The notes under the pieces: generated by a model
What the model was told of the DNA's origin: nothing
What the model saw: the letters and a program-made list of their open reading frames with translations, nothing else
The model's database searches: none
Shown here: positions 10,401 through 25,400 of the stretch, piece after piece
How the letters are laid out: the number at the start of each line of letters is the position of its first letter
Numbering within the stretch: the first letter of the stretch is position 1
Source of the DNA: Centropus unirufus
Taxonomy: Eukaryota > Chordata > Aves > Cuculiformes > Centropidae
DNA: 64,000 bases
Reading direction: 5' to 3'
Assembly: GCA_013397695.1 (NCBI GenBank)
Contig: VYZI01000347.1
Location: 30,222-94,221, forward strand
Program-made: the position numbers and the translations under genes

Positions 10401-13400
10401 CCAGTCTATGAAGTTACAGTGAGGCCTGACCTTAAGGGCCATGTTTCCAAGGCACAGAATGAGTTAGGATCGTGGCTCTTTGCAGCCTTCAGTCAGCTGC
10501 TTTCAGAAGATACCTGGCTTCTAGCAATTTGCTACTTGTTCTAGTGGATTACGGGCTTTTCTAGATAGGTGAGGAAGTACAGTTAGATTCTTCCTACTGT
10601 ACTGTAACGAGGAGCTTTCTTTTGGGAGGGAGGAGGGGTTTGCTGATGCATCAAAGAACAAGTGGAGACTTCACAAATGATGTTATTTTCCTATAATTCA
10701 GTTAAGCAGTTAACTTCTCAGTGTGTGAAATGTATGTTGTAAGTAATAATATAAAGAAGCTTTAAAATTTGTAAACGATGAAGGTTAATGATGTTCACAT
10801 AATGCTGTTTATTACATTTGTGCGTGGTGCTCAGTTCTGCAGTTACAGTCTGTTCTGGCTGGCTTCTTTGTTACTAGCCCTTGAAGTGAATCCCAGAGTC
10901 AGTATCTGTGAAATAGCACCCTAAACAGGACTGACATCAGGTATGCCAGAGCTGAACCGTGCCTGTTTTCCACTTGTCTCTTAGATCATTAAAAGGGGCT
11001 GCAATGTGAATGACAGAGATGGACTGACTGATATGACTCTCCTGCATTACACTTGCAAATCAGGGGCTCACGGTATTGGTGAGTAGAGAAACGTTATTGT
11101 AGCTGTAAAAACGCCATTGATCACCAAGGCTAATCCTACTGACTGCTGGAGAAGTTTTCCTTGCAGTAGATTTTTTTTTTAGTGCTTGATTTTGGCTCTC
11201 CTAGTGGTGTTGGAGAGGAAGAGGCAGAGCTGTAGTGCATTTGTGGCTGTGATGATTGGGTGCAAGTGGGCTTATTGGTACAGGGACTGCAAAAGGTGGT
11301 GTCAGCACCAACATCTATTTACTGCGGCAAAGGCTGTTTTGGACAGAGCTGCAAACTGTGCCATTGACGGTGAAAGGAGAACATTGAGGTGACTGGCCCT
11401 TTGTTTTCTTTCACCCTGTTCATGTTAGAAGAACACAATAATGTTTGTTTATACTATGGTGTTCATTAGTACTGAAAATAAAAACAGCTTTTACTCTCTC
11501 TGAACACCTCTGCTTTTCTGTGCTGTGCTGCTTTTTTGTTGGCCAAGACACAGTTCTCATCTGAATGTGACTAAACTTTCTAAGTGAGGTCTGGCAGAGG
11601 GCAGCTTTCCTGGTGGTGGCAGAGCTGTTAATGTACATGGCCGCATTGTGGAGTGTGATTTCCTTCTACCAGATACTAAAACCCTTGGTGTTAATGGGTA
11701 ATGTTATCTACACTAGAAATGAACAGGTAGTATTGTTATATATTGCAATAGAGATTTCAACCCTTTATGATAAAAGCACATCTTATGCTAAAGAGAAAGG
11801 CATAATTGCTCTGTTGTGGGCTTTAAGTGTTTAATGTACATTCGCTATGTGTAGCCATGTGTGTATTTTTGAGATCAAATACATCTCTAATGCATACTTT
11901 ACAAAATCTGCCTTGCAGGTGATGTTGAAACCGCTGTAAAGTTTGCGACACAACTCATCGATTTGGGTGCCGACAGCAGCTTACGCAGCCGCTGGACCAA
12001 TATGAACGCCCTGCATTATGCTGCCTACTTTGATGTTCCAGAACTGATCAGTGTCATTTTGAAACATGCGAAGCCAAAAGGTAGGCATTGTCCTGTAGTT
12101 GTCCCTGTTTTGTTACTCTCTTGACCCTAGGCTGGTGAGCAGTGGGGGTTTTTTATGCTTTATAGATAAATATTTTCTAATTTCTATTCTTTTAGCCACC
12201 CTTGTGGATTCATGGTTCTCTTAACCTATTTTTTTTGTGGTTAAAGCACTGATTCAATGCTGGTTTTTTGAGTGGGTAAACTGGAGCTTTGTACAGAATG
12301 GTAGACGAGTATACAGTGCAACAGAAAGTAAGCGGCGTAATTCTGAGTTATTGAGGACTAAGAGAATGTATGCAGGAAAACCAAAGATGTAACCATTCTA
12401 GAAAATTCTTAGGGCTTTTAAGATTCCTTAAACATTGAGAAGAAAGCTTGAAATTCTGGGAGTAGGGTAAAGGAGAAGTTGGGGATTTGGCAACAGCATG
12501 TGGCAAACTAGTAACTGAAGCAACTTTGACTATCCAGAAGGTTCATTGGCTATCCAGAAGGTTATGAGTAAGAAACAGTTTGACTCAGCGTTTGGCGTAA
12601 ATAAATATTGCCTTCTGGAATGATAATCTGGAGGAATCTGTAATTGGAGCACTAATTGTGATAATGGAAATACTGAAATGATTCTGCACCATTTGTTTCT
12701 CATTTGGTCAGACTATCCCAACCAGTAAGCAATTTTAATACTAAAACTGTGCAAATGTTAATTTGTTCTACTCAATATCCTCCTGCCATGTTGCAGAATG
12801 ATTAATGCCTTTTTCAGCTAGTTGTAGCTACAGACGCTGTCCCCGGATTCTGAAAGGCAGGTTGGTGTTTGGAGCACACAAGACTTGCTTGCCATGCTGT
12901 GAATCATCGTGGAGGTAGCTGTTAAACAGAGCTGTTCCTAGCAGGATGTGCTTGAGAGGCAATACATGTGGGCTGGCAACAAAAGACATAATGACTGCAC
13001 AGTAGTGAAGTCCCCATCGCATTCTGACAGTCAGGGCTCCATAATTCACATCAGCAGATCAGGTTGTCTTTCAGACCTCATTTATGTTTACTGTTCTCAC
13101 CTTCTGTGTAGCTTCTGCAGAAGGGGTGGGAATTCATGCCTATTTCCAAGGAAACCACTGGTTAGATGCCTTAGCAGTTGGCAGCTCTTGGAGGAGGAGA
13201 TGATTTTCTTTTTAATATCAGAAATGTATAAAATTATTTGCCCTGTGACATGAAAAAATGGATAGTCTGCATTACTGGAGTAGTCATAGCTCCCTATGCC
13301 ATCGCACAGCTTGTAGGGAAGGGAGGGCATGCGTAAAAGGTAGCTGTGTTGTGGATGGGTCCATTCTGAACTGGAGAGAAAAGGGCTGTTGAGGTATAAA

Positions 13401-16400
13401 TAACTTCCCAAGGCAGTGGTGTGCTAGCTCCGAGATACCTGCTGTGAGCAGGGGGTGCCACAGAGGTCTCCTCTTGATTCACTGGTAAACTCTTTCCTTT
13501 ATTATGCTCTGCAGTTAAACTCTTTATACAGATTTTCTCCTCAGGTGTTTGAAGAGGAAGCAAGTTGGATCTTAGACTTCTAGACGTTTTTAGATACAAA
13601 AATGGTTAAAGGATTAAGAACTAGAAATGCTGTGTGGTGCCCTTTGGCAGTGACTGTAACCACTGCAGGTTGCTAAGGACCAGTCATCACTGCAGATTGG
13701 TTTCTGATGAGTATTTCTGCAAGGTGGTTCCTCTGTGTGTGTAAAAGCCTTGATAGCCCTACTACACATGGAAGTTTGAATGGTTGTTCTTTACAACTGC
13801 ACAGGTTTTACTCTGTTCTAAACTGGCTGCGGTCTTAGAGGTTCTGTATTGAAAGGTACTTTTGCATACGTAGCTGACGTTGTGATTGTGTCATGTGAAC
13901 GCAGTTGTTTTTCACCCATGTGCCAATTTAACCTAGCTCAGTGTGTATTCAAACTATTGCAATTTGATCTCAAATTTATCTTTGATCTTTATAAAAATCA
14001 GAGTCTATTGGCATGTATGGAGAGGACATGTCTTTGCAGCCATATATAAATAATTTTCTCTGTATGCTGATGTTTTATTTGCTCCCAAATGTTAATTTAG
14101 TGTAACTATATAAGGATGTTGATACAGTTGGTAGGTACTGAGGGTTTTGGGATAGAGGCTGATCCGGGAAAACACTAGGAGAAGGTACAGACCCAAGGTG
14201 GAAAGTTTTATGGTCCCCACCAGCATTTAAAATTGGAATATTATTGCTAATACTTGTTGGCCTTTGGTTTGTGTATTAAATCAGCTGGCATTTTAATTAA
14301 CATTCATATACATAATTGACTCAAATGGACATCTCTCATGTATGGTTTAGGAGAGGAGCCAAACACTAAATAAACATTAAAACTCCAATCGAACTGCAAT
14401 AACATCACAGCAGATGGGAAGATACATTGGGAACAACTGGTGGGAATTTGTATAGTGCGAAATCTCCTGTAGTCAATGCAGCATTTCATTTTCCAGGCTG
14501 TCAGTGAAGGACCCTTTAGAGCACAATTGTTGGAAAAACAAAGAAATGATAAAAAACACTGGCTCTTACCTCGTTCTTAGCCATTAGCGATTAAATCAGT
14601 GTAAGGTTTAATCAGTTTTCCTATGCCCTGCTGCCTTCTCACGAAGGGAGACAACTGGCTGAACATGCATCTTGTTTGGGTGTTTGACACCTAGAAGCAA
14701 TGCAGTATAAATGTTTCTGAAACATTAATTTACCTAACATTACTGACTCGTTAATCTTAGCACAGTAGATTGGGCATCCTCAGTAGCAACAATTGTGCGG
14801 TTCAGTCATCAGTGTTATAGAACAAATAGAAGTAAAGGCTCATCTTCCAGACTGACTCATGGTACAAATAAACAGACGCAGACAGGGTTTATATTCTGTG
14901 TAGAATTGCTTCTCATATGAATTTATTACATAAATAATGGTGTCTCTATAAATGTTAACTGAAACTGTAAAAATGAGTGCCCTCACAAGGGGTCTGTAGG
15001 GTGCAGTGTTCGTGTAACAGGCTTGCATAGCTGATGTGTGGTGTTTCATTGCAGATGTGGACGCCACCTGCAGCGATTTTGATTTTGGAACAGCTTTACA
15101 CATTGCTGCGTTTAACCTGTGTACAGGAGCTGTCAAGTGCTTACTGGAACATGGAGCAAATCCTGCCTTTAGGGTAAGGAGTTAGGTTGTCAAAACATCC
15201 CAATGTGAAAAAAGTACTTGGAAATATTGGACAGGTTTTGGTTGGCTGAAAACGTGCATCTGTGGAGCGATGGTGCCTCAGACCAGGCACTGATAGCTCA
15301 TTGTGTTTGCATTACCTCCGTGGTGAAGTCTGTGGGTTGCATCAGTTCCAATAGCTTTCAAGGTGGTCTGTTTGTTGCCTGAACCTCTGTTTATTGCTCC
15401 TCTGTATCTCACACTGGTTGTCCTGGTGGTGACGGGCCTTTCCAGAAATAGACCAGCAGCCCGTGCTCTCCAGAAGATCTTGTGGTGCTTAGCAGTGAAT
15501 GTGTTCTTTTGCATAAGTCCCTGGTATTGCAGAAATCTTTTCCAACCATATAATGGGCCTGGGTTAGTGTGAAGTGCTGTTGTATGTGTCTCGGGTTTTG
15601 ATTGGTTTTGAGGGGATTTTTTTTGTTGTGTTTTGTTTGTTTGGGGCTTGGGGACGGTTGGAGATTTTTTTCTTTAGGTTCTCCTTTTTCAGGTGCATCT
15701 TTTAAATGAGAAATTGTAATTGCTTTAAGGGTATTCAAGTCATTGTTTTGTGTATCAATGGTGGTGTGAAATCTTATGGAACACCATTATTCATACAGTT
15801 CTTCATGGTATTCAATCTAGATCTCTTTGAAAACATTTTTCTTCTTTATTTCATTATGAATGTCATGTTTCAGATTCTACAACACCTGTACATTTTAGAT
15901 CCTATTGTCACAGGGAACACCGCTGTGTGGTTGCACAGGCATTCTCAGCTGGCAAATGGTGGCTCTGCCTCTCAGAAGAGCAATCTTGTTGCATCGTGCC
16001 CCCTGTCCCCTGCTTCCCTCTGTCCTGCCCCTACCTTGTGTGGACACAAGGGTCTGCAGGGCACACGCTGGCCTGAACAACCTCACGGCTTTCTATGATG
16101 GGGTGACCACATCAGTGGGCATGGGAAAAACAATGGAGTTGATCTTCCTGAATTTCTGTAAAGCCTTTGACATGGTCCCCCACAACATTCTTCTCTAAAC
16201 CGGAGAGAGATGGACTTGATTGGTGGATAAGGAATGGATTGGATGGTGACATTCAGAGAGTAGCGATAGACGACTCAATGTCCAGGTGGAGATCCGTGAC
16301 AAGCTGTGTCCCTCACGGGTCCGTACTGGGACCAGTGCTGTTTAATATCTTCAGCAGTGGTGTAGACAGTGGGATCAAGCGCACCCTTAGCAAGTTTGCA

Positions 16401-19400
16401 GGTGACACCACACTGAGTGGGGCAGTTGTCACACCAGAAGCATGGGATGTCATTAACGAGGGACCTGGACAAGCTGGATAAGTGGGGCTGTGTGACACGT
16501 GTGAGGTTCAACAAAGCCAAGTGCAAGGTCCTACACCTGGGTCAGGCCAATCCATGGTTTCAATACAGGATGGGAAACAAAGTGATTGGGACCAGCCCTG
16601 CCAAGAAGGATTTGGGGGGACTGATTGATGAGAAGCTTGACATGAGCCAACAATGTACGCTTGCAGCCTATAAGGCCAACCACGTCCTGGGCCGTATCAA
16701 AAAAAGCGCGGCCAGCAGAGGAAGGGAGGTGATTTTGCACCTCTGCTCTCGTAAGACCCTCACCTGGAGTCCTGCGTCCAGTTCTGGAATCCAAGAATAT
16801 GGAGCTGTTGGAACGGGTCCAGAGTAGGCTAGAAAGATGATGTGAGGGCAGGAGAACCTCTGCTATGAGGAAGGGCTGAGAGAACTAGGGTTGTTCAGCC
16901 TGGAGAGAAGACTCTGAGGAGACCCTATAGCAGCCTTCCACTGCTTCCATGGGATATAGAGGGAATGGCTGTCAATGCTCTCTGGGAAAGAGGAGTGTCT
17001 GGGAACTACTCTGTCGTAGATCACCTCTCATGGAACAGTCTGTATCTAAAGAAACCTGAACTGCTTTGTACAAGCAGTTATGAGACATCAACTTTCTGTA
17101 TTCTCCACATGCACTGTATATTAATTAAGTTCTATTTCTCATTTGGAGTAAGCCACACCAAGGAGCGAGTTTCACTCTGGATAGCGATGAGTTCTTTAGG
17201 AAGCATTAGCTTTACAGTATGGTATGACAGACCAGAATCCTTGCCTGCCCTTCTGAATCCATGCTCAGGCACGCAGCTGAATACAGGTGTGCATTTCATC
17301 TGGTCTGAGTACTGATAGGGTTCTTTAGATTAAAAATTTTGGTGACTTTGCACTTTTGGAAGTGCGTCACTGTAAACACTGGCTCATGCATCTGAGGATG
17401 TTTTGGCATCCTCCTTTGAAAACGTGGATGTCTCTATAGTTGCTTATGTTCTAGGGAAAATACCTGATGAAGAGGATTACAAACTACATGAATGCCTGTG
17501 GTGTTGCCTCATCAGGTCTGTCTTGTGACAACGCTGAATCCTGTGCTGTACTTTTGTTTCCACAGAATGACAAAGGGCAGATTCCAGCAGATGTGGTTCC
17601 TGATCCAGTCGACATGCCGTTGGAAATGGCAGATGCAGCAGCCAGTGCAAAAGAAATCAAGCAGATACTGCTGGACGCAGTGCCTCTCTCGTGTGACATC
17701 TCCAAAGCCATGATTTCCAGCTACGACCATGTCACGGGCAAGGCCATGCTTTTGTCGCTTGGCCTGAAGCTGGGAGATCGTGTTGTGATTGCAGGACAGA
17801 AGGTACGAGGAGTGGCTTGTACTACCCTCATAACTCCTGGGCAGTCAACTTATTTACCTCTTCGGAGACACACTTCAAATTTGAAGGTCTAGAATACTTC
17901 TGGGTAGGTCTGAACTCTGGAGGGCAGTAATGATCCGGTTACAGAACATAACGAGCCAAACAGTTCTGCATTATAGAAAGTCACTCCTATGGAAAGCTCT
18001 TTTGACAGGCACAGTCTGTGTTTTGTGTCTGTAGACAATGTTTTAATGGTCTCTTGTAGCACATCAGCGTGGCTCAGCTTTTATTAACGTTTTTGGTGTC
18101 ACATCAAAGTGACAGTGAGATTCACACATTGCTTTGCGAGTTGCCCAGCTTTCAGTTACGAGTGTGCATTCCCGAATTGCCCTGGTGGTTTCCAGGAGGC
18201 AGTAAAAGAACTTCAATTCTGCTTAGCCTATAGTAACCCACTTTCACTGGTGCAATGCAGCTGAAATCTTTGAGGCAGTGCTGTGCCATCGTTACGTGGT
18301 TCTGGGGATGTCTAAGCACGTAGGTAATGCTGCTCCAGCTCCAGTGCGAGCAGCTTTTAAGCTTCTGCCTTGCTAGGCACGCTTTAAAAATGTATTTGAA
18401 AACTCTAACATTTGATATTGCAGTCCATATTCACACCTTTTATTTGCTCTGATTGCAAGGGCTCAGCAGTGATTTCAGAGTGCTGGAACTCTTAAAGATT
18501 TCAAATATTTTTCGGGTAAATATTGAAGGCTTTGAGCAAAATTTAGTGTTTGAGTAGCTTGGCCTTTGATAATTTATCTCATATAACTTCAGACTGGCAA
18601 TTATCACAACTGAAGTGTTTGAAAATGAACGCCCGTGAGTGCAAAGCAATCTCCGTTCTGTATTTCTGTGGGATGTGTTCCTGAAATTGGGTCTGGGTGG
18701 AGACGGAAGCACGAGCTGTGCAAAGGGATGGCCAGCAGGTCTAGGGAAGTGATCCTTCCACTGTGCTTGGTGCTGGTGAGGCTGCACCTTGAATACTGGA
18801 TTCATTCTGGGGCCTCTCGCTACAAGGAGGAGTTTGAGGGGCTTGAGTGCATCCAGAGGAGGGCAACCAGGCTGGTGAAGGGCTTAGAGCACATGCCTTA
18901 TGAGGAGTGGCTGAGGGCCCTTGGGGCTGTTTTGCCTGGAGAAAAGGAGTCTGAGGGAGACCTTATCACTGCATACAACTGCCTGAAAGGAGGTTATAGC
19001 AATCGAGGTTTGTCTCTTCTCCCTGTTCATTATTGAAAGAACAAGGGGAAATGGTCTCAAGATGCACCAGGGGAGATTTAGTTGGATATTAGGAGGAATC
19101 TCATTACTGAAAGGGTTGCCAAACGTTGGAAGAGGCTGCCCAGGGAGGTGGTTCAGCCTCCATCTCTGGAGGGGTTTAAAAGGTGAATTGTGTTGTACTT
19201 GGGGTCATGGTTTAGTGGTGGACTTAGCAGGGCTGGATGGATGGTTGGACTTGACGATCTTAAAGGTCTTTTCCAACTGAAACCATTCTGTGATTTTAAC
19301 TAAAGCCTGCGCAGGACCCTCATCATCTTTAAAGACACCAGAAGTTCATGGAAGTGCCTTTTGCAGAAAGCCTTTGCTCAGAGAAAGCGAGTGCAATGTT

Positions 19401-22400
19401 TCTGCAAGGTTATGGGGGCTTCGTAGCGCGAAGGGGAAGAAATGTGTCCTCTTATATGTGTTTTGCTCCATGTAAGGCCCCCAGTGCTGTGAGTACTGTA
19501 AGGTGCTGCTGGGTGCAGACAAAACTTCCTGCATTCGGTGGGTTCATTGCTTTTTTATTGAGTATGTGCCATTGCAGTGGTGGTTAAGAGGAGGAGGCTG
19601 TTTTCCTGTTGCCAAAGGCCAGGAGGGCTTTCTTTGTTTTCTATGGGAGCCAAAGCTGCCACATGACAGGTGGGAAGGAGGAATGTGAATGTGAGTTTTG
19701 GTTGTCTTTTTCCATGTCTGCTTTCCCCCCTCTCTCTCTCTTTGTGTGTGAGGAGCTGTTCCATTCTTCTCCCACATTGCTTCCCACTCACTTTCTCCAT
19801 TTGTTTGACTGGAAAAGGTGATCTTGGCCCCATTTTCCCCTTTCCCTTCATACTCATAAATGTGTGCAATATGGAGCAAAAGGCAGAACAGCATGATGAA
19901 AACAGTGCTCAGCTCTTAAACTCCTTTTAGATCTGTTCTCATTTCTGGAATATGGGATGTGGGACAAGGGCAGTGCAACTACAGCATCTTGATGAGCCGT
20001 GTTTATGGATTCCTGCTCTCTTTCCTGCTTCTTGTAAGGTATCAGATTGAATGCAGCTTGGAGGCTGAGCCCAGTGGGTGCCCAGGGGGAGGTGGATTCC
20101 TCCCTAGATTCCTGCTGTGCCTGTCCCTCTGGTTATCACATAGGGCAGGACGCTGTATAAATTTGTGTGTGCGTGATTTGGGTTCCCCCAGCTTCACTGC
20201 CTCCCGCTGTGCCCAGACTGATCCAAGTGGACACGTGGTGAAAAGTGAGCATGGGGAAGCCAACAGCTGGGAGAACTCTCACTTCTCCTTTTCCTGCTGC
20301 CATTGCCATGTCTAGGGTGCCCTCTTCTCCTTGCATGTGCAAACCCTGGGGCTCGTGCAAAACTGGAGTCTCCATTTTCCCATCTCCACCCCTAGTTTAA
20401 GATGCTGGCTGGTCCTTTCCCTCTCCTCGGTACGTGCCCTTTGGCTGGTGTCTGGAGTGTGGAGGAATCCATTAGGATGCTTGGCTGAGTTGGATCTCTG
20501 GGTGGATAGCCAAGCAGTCTGGATCTAGATCAGTGTGAGGTAACTGGCAAGTGTGAAGATCTTCAAAGTAACATGGGAATAAGCTCTGGGTCACCTTTAT
20601 TCCTTTACAGAACATTAAGAAAAAGAGTAGTTGGAAGGTTTTATATTAAAATAAAAATGGTTTCTGTTTACTCTCTGAGGACAGAATAGGCAGGGAATTC
20701 ACAGTGGAAAATGAACGAGTGGAATTACAGTCACATGAGATAATGAAAACCAAGCAACTGAAAGATCAAAGGCTTTTATTACTAAAACCAATTTAAAAAA
20801 TCAAATATAATAATGAATTTAAATAAGTGCTCAACACATTTCTGGTTATTCCTCCTGTTGGTTGAAGTGGGTGAGCTTATAATGTGTGTTTGTGGAGACT
20901 GAGGTCCATCGGCTGGACTGCTCCATCTTTATATTCTTGTGATACATCTCTGTTCAGATTCTATTTATGTAGTGCATGTTGGAACAGTGAAAAATGTTAT
21001 AACGTTTGCTGGTTTCTTAAGTTTTGTTTAGTCATAAGGAGGGAGTGAGATTTGGGAATCTTTTCCAAAGGACAAATTATGTGCTGAAATTTACCCTCTA
21101 GCCTTTGCAATACATATATATGGATATATACATTTCTATATTTATGCACACAGAAGTATTTATAGACTATTTTAGCCAGTATTTCCATGGGATCTCCAGT
21201 TCGCAAGGTATCTAGCCACAATTCTGGAATTATCGTCTTGGAAGACACTGGAAATGAGGCTGTGTGCTTTGGTGCCTTGCTGAGCTGGGGCTGTGCTGTG
21301 CAGTGGAGCTCGCTGCTATTGTGAGATCCATCACTGACCACTGCTTTCAATTTGGTACAAAATTTGCGTGGAAAGACTAATCCAGGAGACGGGTTGGCTG
21401 GCATTGAAAGATAGGAATGTTGACAATCAAGGGACATCATAGTATTGTTTGTTTGTAAAAGACCTTTGAGATCATCGAGTCCAACTGTACCTGTCCACTA
21501 CTAAATCAGATCCCTGAGCACCTCATCTGCCCAGCTTTTAAACACCTCCAGGGATGGTGACTCAGCCACCTCTCTGAATGTTCCCTGGTGCAACTTGAGG
21601 ATATTTCCTCGCCACCCTGGGAGAAGGCGTTTGTTATGTTTGTATTTCTCTGTTCTTGGTGGTGAGTTGCCATCTCCTTAGTAATCCGTGCTGTTCTTGG
21701 GGCCAGTAATTGTTTAACAGAGTCATTCTGCATTGATGCTGTCTGTTTTAGGTTGGTACCTTAAGATTTTGTGGCACGACAGAGTTTGCCAGTGGCCAGT
21801 GGGCTGGTGTGGAGCTGGATGGACCGGAAGGGAAGAACAATGGAACTGTTGGGAAAGTCCAGTACTTCAAGTGTGCACCGAAGCATGGTAAGACCTTTGG
21901 GTTTTTCCTGTGTTTTTTAAAGCCTGAATTTAGAGAAAGGTGTTGGCAGATATGAACCTTTAGGGAGAATAAATATAGAGGGTGAATTCTGCTTCTTTTC
22001 TTTGCAGGGCTTTGTTCTATTGGTTCTTTTAACAGTTCCTAGTTGTTCAGCTGCAATTATTCACAAAACCACTGAAACAACCAGCCAGGCTCAATTACTG
22101 GTTATTTCCTTGGAAGTGAGAGAGAATGATAGTCCTTTTCTGTTCTTCTCTCTGTATGGCTGAAGCTGTTTGTGTTGTGACCATAATGGCTGTGTTTCTT
22201 TAACTGCCTTGTCTTTCTTTCTAAGAGATTCAGGCTTTTTTCCAGCTTCCAGCTTGAGGTGTTTTAATTGGCATTTCAAGGACACTCGTGATATACATGG
22301 TCTTGTGTTTCGTAACAAAGTGACTGTTAGGACAAAGTGGAGATTCTAATAGATTGTTTTGATGACTTCCTGAGTTGCTCTGTTCAGGATGCTTGATAAG

Positions 22401-25400
22401 TCTTTTGGTGTCCATGTTGATTTAAGCCAGCCCTTCCTCCCCTACGAGTGCTGTGATAGCACAGAAAACTATGGTTGTCGCTGGAAGTGCCTTGTTTAGC
22501 TGATATAGGAGGTAGTAGCATAACATTTTGTTACATTAATATCACTCCTGGTTCTTTTTTGGCACATCTACCTTTTCCCCAGGTATCTTTGCGCCTCTTT
22601 CTAAAATAAGCAAGGCTTCTGATCACAAGAAAAGCTCTGTACGAAGTTCTTCCATGCGGTCTTCACCTTTGGTTAAATCCAAGAAGATAGACGTGACGCA
22701 CATCACTTCCAAGGTGAATTCTGGTGAGTATGGTCTTATATGTGGAGGTATGATAGAAAATTACTAATCTGCTAGAATTGGCACCAATCCTGTTCATTTT
22801 TATGTTAAATTCTTGGTTGGAATTAGTCCATCCCTCATCTGTGGGAGGAGGAGATGGCAAGATATGTATTACACAGATGTCCCTACCTATGGGGGTTGTA
22901 ACTGGATGATCTTTAAGGTCCCCTCTGATCCAAACTATTCTATGATTCTGTTCTATGATTCTGTCACAAAGGTGCATTTATGTGTTTGTACATTTTAAAC
23001 GTTTGATGCTTGTTTAGGTAGAAATCATAGTGAGTTGTGCATCAACTTACATCTGCCAGCAGCAACCTGGGGCTGCCGTTTGCAAGGGGCTCTTGCGTTG
23101 AGAGGCCCATTGGAATCAATGTGCCTGGCTGATTCCCTGCCTGGAGGGGAGGAGATCTCTGTGGAGGCAGAACTCTGCTTTGCAGTGCCTCCATCCATCT
23201 CCAGGTTACATTTTTCCTTTAAACTCCATCCCTGCAATGCATTGGTTTAATGATCCAAGGGAAATGAGCACGCTCTTTGTAGATGTGGCTATAAACTGCA
23301 AAGTAAAATACACTTTATAGATGTTTCAGAATTGGATTTGTTTCGGCTGGATTTGAATAATCCACCAAGTTGATTATCGGTCTCTTTCAAGTTTTTAGAG
23401 AAAGGATTGCTGGGATCAAACTGAGAAATGTGTTCTTGGGTACAAACATTAGGTTTTTTGATCTGATGCCTAAACTATGAATTTTTGAAAATGCAGTGCA
23501 TCTGCAAACTAGTTCAATCCTTGTAGCTCAATTGAGCTGAGAGAGGTAGTTAAATAAAAAGATATGATTTTTCGTTAACGACAGAGAGGACCCACTATAG
23601 ACCAACTGGTTCCTCATTGACTGAGGGTAGGGACGTGTCAGAAATGCACAGCTGCTCACAAGACCTGCTGTGGTGCTGCTGGTTCAGCTGCATGTCACAG
23701 CTTTGCTGCTCTGAGAGTTAGGCTCTTAAAAACTGTATTGGCACAGTTACTGCATTATTTGTAGGTGGAATGAAGAGTTGCTCTTAAAACTCTTATGTGC
23801 AATCTTTAATGCAGAAATTGTGTCATTAATATTGGTGATGTGTGCCTTAAGTGCTATAAAAGTGTTGTGTTGTGCTATAATAGATGCACAGGTCTGGAAT
23901 ATTTCAGTAAAACTCCTTCAATGTAAACATTAATATTTTGTTTATTGTTTGTCATGCTAGTTTGGCCTGGTTTAATGAGTTTAACATCCATGCTTACCCA
24001 TCCAAACAGCGGCACAGGATTTTTTCACCCATTAATCAGGTGTCTGAGCAACTCTTATCCATTCTATCCATGCATCCGCTACCCTGCAAATCTCTCCAAT
24101 TGTTTTTGCACGTGACTTTACTGTGAAATTACTGTTCAGTGTTAGGATGTGTATATTTAATTATTTATCTTCTTTTTATAGGCCTAAATATGGCAAAGAA
24201 AGACATTGCTTCTGAAACCAACTGTGTGACTGCTGCCAGGGGAAAACCTGTACCTGTAAAAGATGGTAAATGGATTTTTTCCTTTTTTTTAACATCTTGT
24301 AGAAAAATTTTGGGTAAGGCAGAGGAAATACAATTGCTGCCCTCCCTCTGCTGCCTGCACTAAAGTCCCCGCCATGCTGCACTCAGTTTGCTTAGGAGCA
24401 AGAGCAATTTGTGTGGCTGTTTGACTGGCATTCCGAGTTGGATTGGTAACAGCCTCTGTCCGGATCTGTGGTCAAGAATGCAGACAAGCCCTTAAAGCTG
24501 AAAGCCATCTGTTAGTACAGGATCTAACAGCGGGTCTGCAGAATCCTCACCCTGGGTTTCTGAGGGAGACCTTTTGCCCTGTTTCACCACTACTCGGATT
24601 TTGATGAGCAGTGCCAGTATTCCTTTGGAATAGATATTCTCCTGTATCCCTATGTTCAAACTGGTGTAATGAAGCACTCATTCAACAGCACTTAACAAGC
24701 CTGGCTTTGTATCATGGAAGACTCATAATGAGAAACTTCAAATATGAGAAATGAAAGCATAGCTTAACCATTTCCTTTTGGATGTGAATCGCTCTCTGCA
24801 ATGATCTTTTTTCAAAGTTGGATGCTGACTTCTGCTGCAGTGCTTTGTGTGCTGCGCCTCAAACATAAAGAGCTTTGCTTTCAGGGGTGTCTAACAAGCT
24901 AAAAATGGGTCTCCTTTGAGACTTCATCTATAAAATCATACGGCAACAATGGGACAAAGTACTATTGCTTTGAACTAATTTGTAGTGTGTAGGCTGCACC
25001 TTGAATACTGGGTTCAGTTTTGGGCCCTTCACTACAAGAAGGATGTTGAGGTTCTGGAGCACATCCAGAGAAGGGCAATGGAGCTGGGAAGAGAACAAGT
25101 CTTACGAGTAGTGGCTGAGGGAACTGGGATTGTTTAGCCTGGAGAAGAGGAGGCTGAGGGGAGACCTTATCACTGCCTACAACAGCCCGAAAAGAGGTTG
25201 TAGTGAGGTGGGGACTGGTCTCTTCTCCCAAGTGACAGGCAATAGGATGAGGGGGAATGGCCTCAAGCTGTGCCAGGGGAGGTTGAGGTTAGTCATTAGG
25301 CAAAAAATCTTCACCAAAAGGATCCTTAGGGCCCCGGCAGAGGCTGTGCAGGGAGGTGGTTGAGTCACCATCCCTAGAGTTATTGAAAAGATGGGCAGAT

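Larger units (their letters stand above)
7405..15054 (+). other. CLIP4 introns 3-6, no further genes
   Basis: Apart from exons 4-6 and the 12530-12563 duplication, these introns (7405-9962, 10103-10984, 11079-11918, 12081-15054) hold no repeat or gene that I recognise, in contrast with the CR1-bearing introns that follow. Confidence 0.5.

Noticed and set aside
16167..16827. Reverse transcriptase-like frames as a possible active or domesticated gene
   Set aside because: The frame is broken near 16450-16480, the catalytic box is mutated and both ends are missing. It is a dead CR1 fragment.
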